Shown here: positions 43,187 through 44,985 of the stretch, piece after piece
How the letters are laid out: each line of letters starts with the position of its first letter
Position numbering within the stretch: the first letter of the stretch is position 1
Origin: JANYGM01 sp043764015
Lineage (GTDB): Bacteria > Bacteroidota > Bacteroidia > Cytophagales > Thermonemataceae
Reading direction: 5' to 3'
NCBI GenBank assembly: GCA_043764015.1
Contig: JAYUKY010000067.1
Span: forward strand, 1 to 44,985
Length of the DNA stretch: 44,985 bases
Made by a program: the position numbers and the translations under genes
The notes under the pieces: generated by a model
Told to the model about the DNA's origin: nothing
Seen by the model: the letters and a program-made list of their open reading frames with translations, nothing else
Database searches by the model: none

Positions 43187-43915
43187 CTATTGATTATCAA
43201 GATTTTCAGGTTCTTTTTTCATTAAGATAGCAAGTACAAAATACCCTAAAATAATGACCATACTTGCACTTATATCTCCATTATCTAAAAAGGAGGGACT
43301 AATTATTATGCCAGCTGCCGTAGCTACACGCAATATTAATGAGTTTATACCAAAATAATTGGAAATTCCACCCAAAACTCCCAAAATCTTTTTATCTGTG
43401 CGAGATTTACTAAAGGTTTTAGGAATATTTACAATATGACTAATATCTTTGTTATTGACTATTCCAAAGGGATTTTTGTCTAACTGTTTGATACTAATAT
43501 TTTTAATTCCCTTGCTCAACTGGCTTGAAAGCATAAAAGAATATTCGTGTGTTGGGTCTGCTAAAAGTGCTTTTTTTACGGTTAGTTGTGCCTTTTCATA
43601 AACTTCTTTATCTTTTTCTAGTGTCGCCACATACGTATAACACAACGCCAACGCCTGCAAAACTTCTGCGCTGTTTGGTTTTAGAATAATGGCATATTCT
43701 AGTTCTTTGATGGCACTATGCCAATCCTTAAACTTCATAAAACCCTTTCCACGAGTCATTGAGTCATTAAAAGTGTCTTCTACTTTCAAAAGGTCGGTGC
43801 TTGAAAGCCCAAGTTCTAAGGCTATTTTTTGCATTTCTTCATCAGAAACACTTTCTTGTGTTTGCCTAATTTTGAGTGCCTGCTCAATGTAGGCTTTTAA
43901 ATTGTCATCAGACAT
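43187..43915 (-). CDS. TPR protein with C-terminal PspC domain
   Basis: 242 residues. A short helical N-terminus (DEEMQKIALELGLSSTDLLKVE) is followed by TPR-like helices at about 52-125 (GKGFMKFKDWHSAIKELEYAIILKPNS, EYSFMLSSQLSKG). The C-terminal part (172-235) has the PspC signature: KKILGVLGGISNYFGINSLILRVAT, then two hydrophobic segments ending GYFVLAILMKKEP. PspC domains take part in envelope stress responses and often anchor regulators to the membrane. The combination with TPR suggests a membrane-tethered interaction protein. An inverted pair TTTGCGT/ACGCAAA (44015-44042) lies about 100 bp upstream. Confidence 0.82.
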   Translation of the reverse strand: MSDDNLKAYIEQALKIRQTQESVSDEEMQKIALELGLSSTDLLKVEDTFNDSMTRGKGFMKFKDWHSAIKELEYAIILKPNSAEVLQALALCYTYVATLEKDKEVYEKAQLTVKKALLADPTHEYSFMLSSQLSKGIKNISIKQLDKNPFGIVNNKDISHIVNIPKTFSKSRTDKKILGVLGGISNYFGINSLILRVATAAGIIISPSFLDNGDISASMVIILGYFVLAILMKKEPENLDNQ

Positions 43916-44121
43916 AAAAATGTAATTTTTATATAATTTAAAAAATTGTTTTGTTATTATTTGTATTATTTGTGCATCTGTAGCAGTAAAACCTCAATTT
44001 CCTTTGTCAAAAACTTTGCGTATTGTGCATACAAAACGCAAAAAAATGTTTTATATTATCATTTTTACGAGTTTTAACTAATTTTTTATCAAATGCTAAA
44101 TTACAAAAAAACTTAAACAAA

Positions 44122-44147
44122 CAAAAAAGACATATTTAGAAAATATG
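44122..44147 (-). terminator. Terminator for the leftward secreted-protein gene
   Basis: CATATTT (44131-44137) pairs with AAATATG (44141-44147) around a 3-base loop; on the minus strand it is followed by six T (plus-strand A-run at 44123-44128). It lies 20 bp after the stop of the gene at 44168-44728. Confidence 0.5.
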
Positions 44148-44167
44148 CCCTTTTAAAAAAAATGTTT

Positions 44168-44728
44168 TTATTTCTTTTTATTACTTTCTAAGTCAAAACC
44201 TTTCTTGGTAAGTCTGTAAGTAAGTATTTGTTCCATTGATTTGTCGCTAGCTGTTTGGTCTAAAACTAATTTTCTAGCCTTAAAATCTAAACTAGCCACA
44301 AAACTATAAGAAAATCTCTTGGGTACACCACCATTATTTGCCATATAATTTTGTATGCCACCACCCAAAATCTTGCCTTTTTTGTCATAAACTCTCGCAT
44401 TAAGCGAGATTTGAGTATTTTCTATTTCTTGGTAATCAATGCCGTGTTGTGCAAAAAACACAATAAAAGTGCCTCCAATCTCTAATTTTCCCATAGGAAA
44501 ACAGTAATCAGTGATAGTTCCTACTGCTGCAAACTGCCCATTGATAAAATTTTGCAATTTGATTGGTACATTTTTACCAGTTTTGCGTGCTTTTTCTAGG
44601 TCGTCACCTGTCCAAACCACGTTGGTTGTGAGTGTTGGAAACAAAGCCAAATATTCTTGGAAAGCTTGTGCTTTTGCGCTAAAGCACAAAATACACAAAA
44701 AAAGTGTGAGAAAGGCTGTTTTTTTCAT
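44168..44728 (-). CDS. Small secreted protein of unknown function
   Basis: 186 residues. Signal peptide MKKTAFLTLFLCILCFSAKA ends near residue 20. The mature domain is beta-rich (IGGTFIVFFAQHGIDYQEIE, ISLNARVYDKKGKILGGGIQ) with a basic tail ESNKKK. No family recognised. Upstream on the minus strand TAGTTTTG (plus 44774-44781, CAAAACTA) is a full match to the -7 box, without a -33 box at the right distance. Confidence 0.7.
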   Translation of the reverse strand: MKKTAFLTLFLCILCFSAKAQAFQEYLALFPTLTTNVVWTGDDLEKARKTGKNVPIKLQNFINGQFAAVGTITDYCFPMGKLEIGGTFIVFFAQHGIDYQEIENTQISLNARVYDKKGKILGGGIQNYMANNGGVPKRFSYSFVASLDFKARKLVLDQTASDKSMEQILTYRLTKKGFDLESNKKK

Positions 44729-44908
44729 TTTGATTTTGGTTTAATTTCTACATAAGGTAGTAAAATTTCGTTTCAAAACTACAAAAAAATTAGTAGTTGT
44801 TTTCATTTTTTTTATGAAAGTAGCTTTTAGTTTTATGAAAAGTGTTTTTTAGTTTATATTTAAGTTTACTATTAGTGTTGCATAAAAGCTATATTGTAGG
44901 GTTTGCAA

Positions 44909-44956
44909 TTGCCACGAATACACGAATGAATACAATTATTCCTGTATTCGTGGCAA
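44909..44956. repeat. Hairpin copy of the ATTCGTGGCAA dispersed repeat
   Basis: Arms TTGCCACGAATACACGAAT (44909-44927) and ATTCCTGTATTCGTGGCAA (44938-44956) pair with one mismatch. The right arm and the following bases (44943-44968) recur at 203-228 near the other end of the window, so this is a dispersed element. Confidence 0.8.
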
Positions 44957-44985
44957 CTAAATCAGACATACTCTCATTTATAGTA

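Overview
The window looks like a chromosomal segment of an AT-rich member of the Bacteroidota, most likely a Cytophagales-type gliding or marine bacterium. The evidence is two TonB-dependent receptors with carboxypeptidase-regulatory N-terminal domains, a secreted protein with a type IX secretion (T9SS) type A sorting domain, bacillithiol synthesis (bshC), a PD40-OmpA envelope protein, almost no Shine-Dalgarno sequences before start codons, and promoters of the Bacteroidota form TTTG-N19-TAnnTTTG. No rRNA, tRNA, CRISPR array, transposase or prophage was seen. About 40 genes are called.

Layout. 1-4.9 kb: start of a leftward gene, a TonB-dependent receptor, a divergent MarR-type regulator with a poly-Asn tract, and two small secreted proteins. 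4.9-10.4 kb: a PAP2-like membrane protein, an RlaP-type nucleotidyltransferase directly followed by a HARE-HTH/nuclease-like protein, a small lipoprotein and RNase R. 10.4-16.3 kb: a secreted protein that seems to have lost its C-terminus to a stop codon, a metallopeptidase/VWA protein, a MazF-like toxin-antitoxin pair, an MscS channel, a class 3 lipase and two unknown proteins. 16.5-24 kb: a TPR-PD40-OmpA protein, then an AAA ATPase plus DUF4435 pair matching the PARIS anti-phage system, placed 6 bp ahead of bioA, then an isoaspartyl peptidase and a DoxX-like protein. 24-33.2 kb: fatty acid desaturase, a large unknown membrane protein, a thioesterase, tilS, a coiled-coil membrane protein, an MNT-HEPN pair, a cyclic-nucleotide-binding protein, bshC and 5-formyl-THF cyclo-ligase. 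33.3-42.9 kb: DUF4397 lipoprotein, Oar-like TonB-dependent receptor, a large T9SS cargo protein and a TPR membrane protein. 43-45 kb: palindromic repeats, a TPR-PspC protein and a secreted protein.

Functional themes. Envelope and surface functions dominate (receptors, OmpA, T9SS cargo, lipoproteins, MscS, PspC). Housekeeping genes are scattered among them (rnr, tilS, bioA, bshC, cyclo-ligase). Four small two-gene modules have a conflict or defence character: RlaP/HARE-nuclease, MazF-like TA, PARIS-like AriA/AriB and MNT/HEPN.

The most striking non-coding signal is a family of intergenic arrays of 7-bp units that mostly fit the degenerate consensus GADKTRY. They often form two arms of a hairpin around an AAATACAAA core. 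The unit sequence differs between loci but matches between the two arms of one locus. Several arrays touch start or stop codons, and one has become the N-terminus of a protein.
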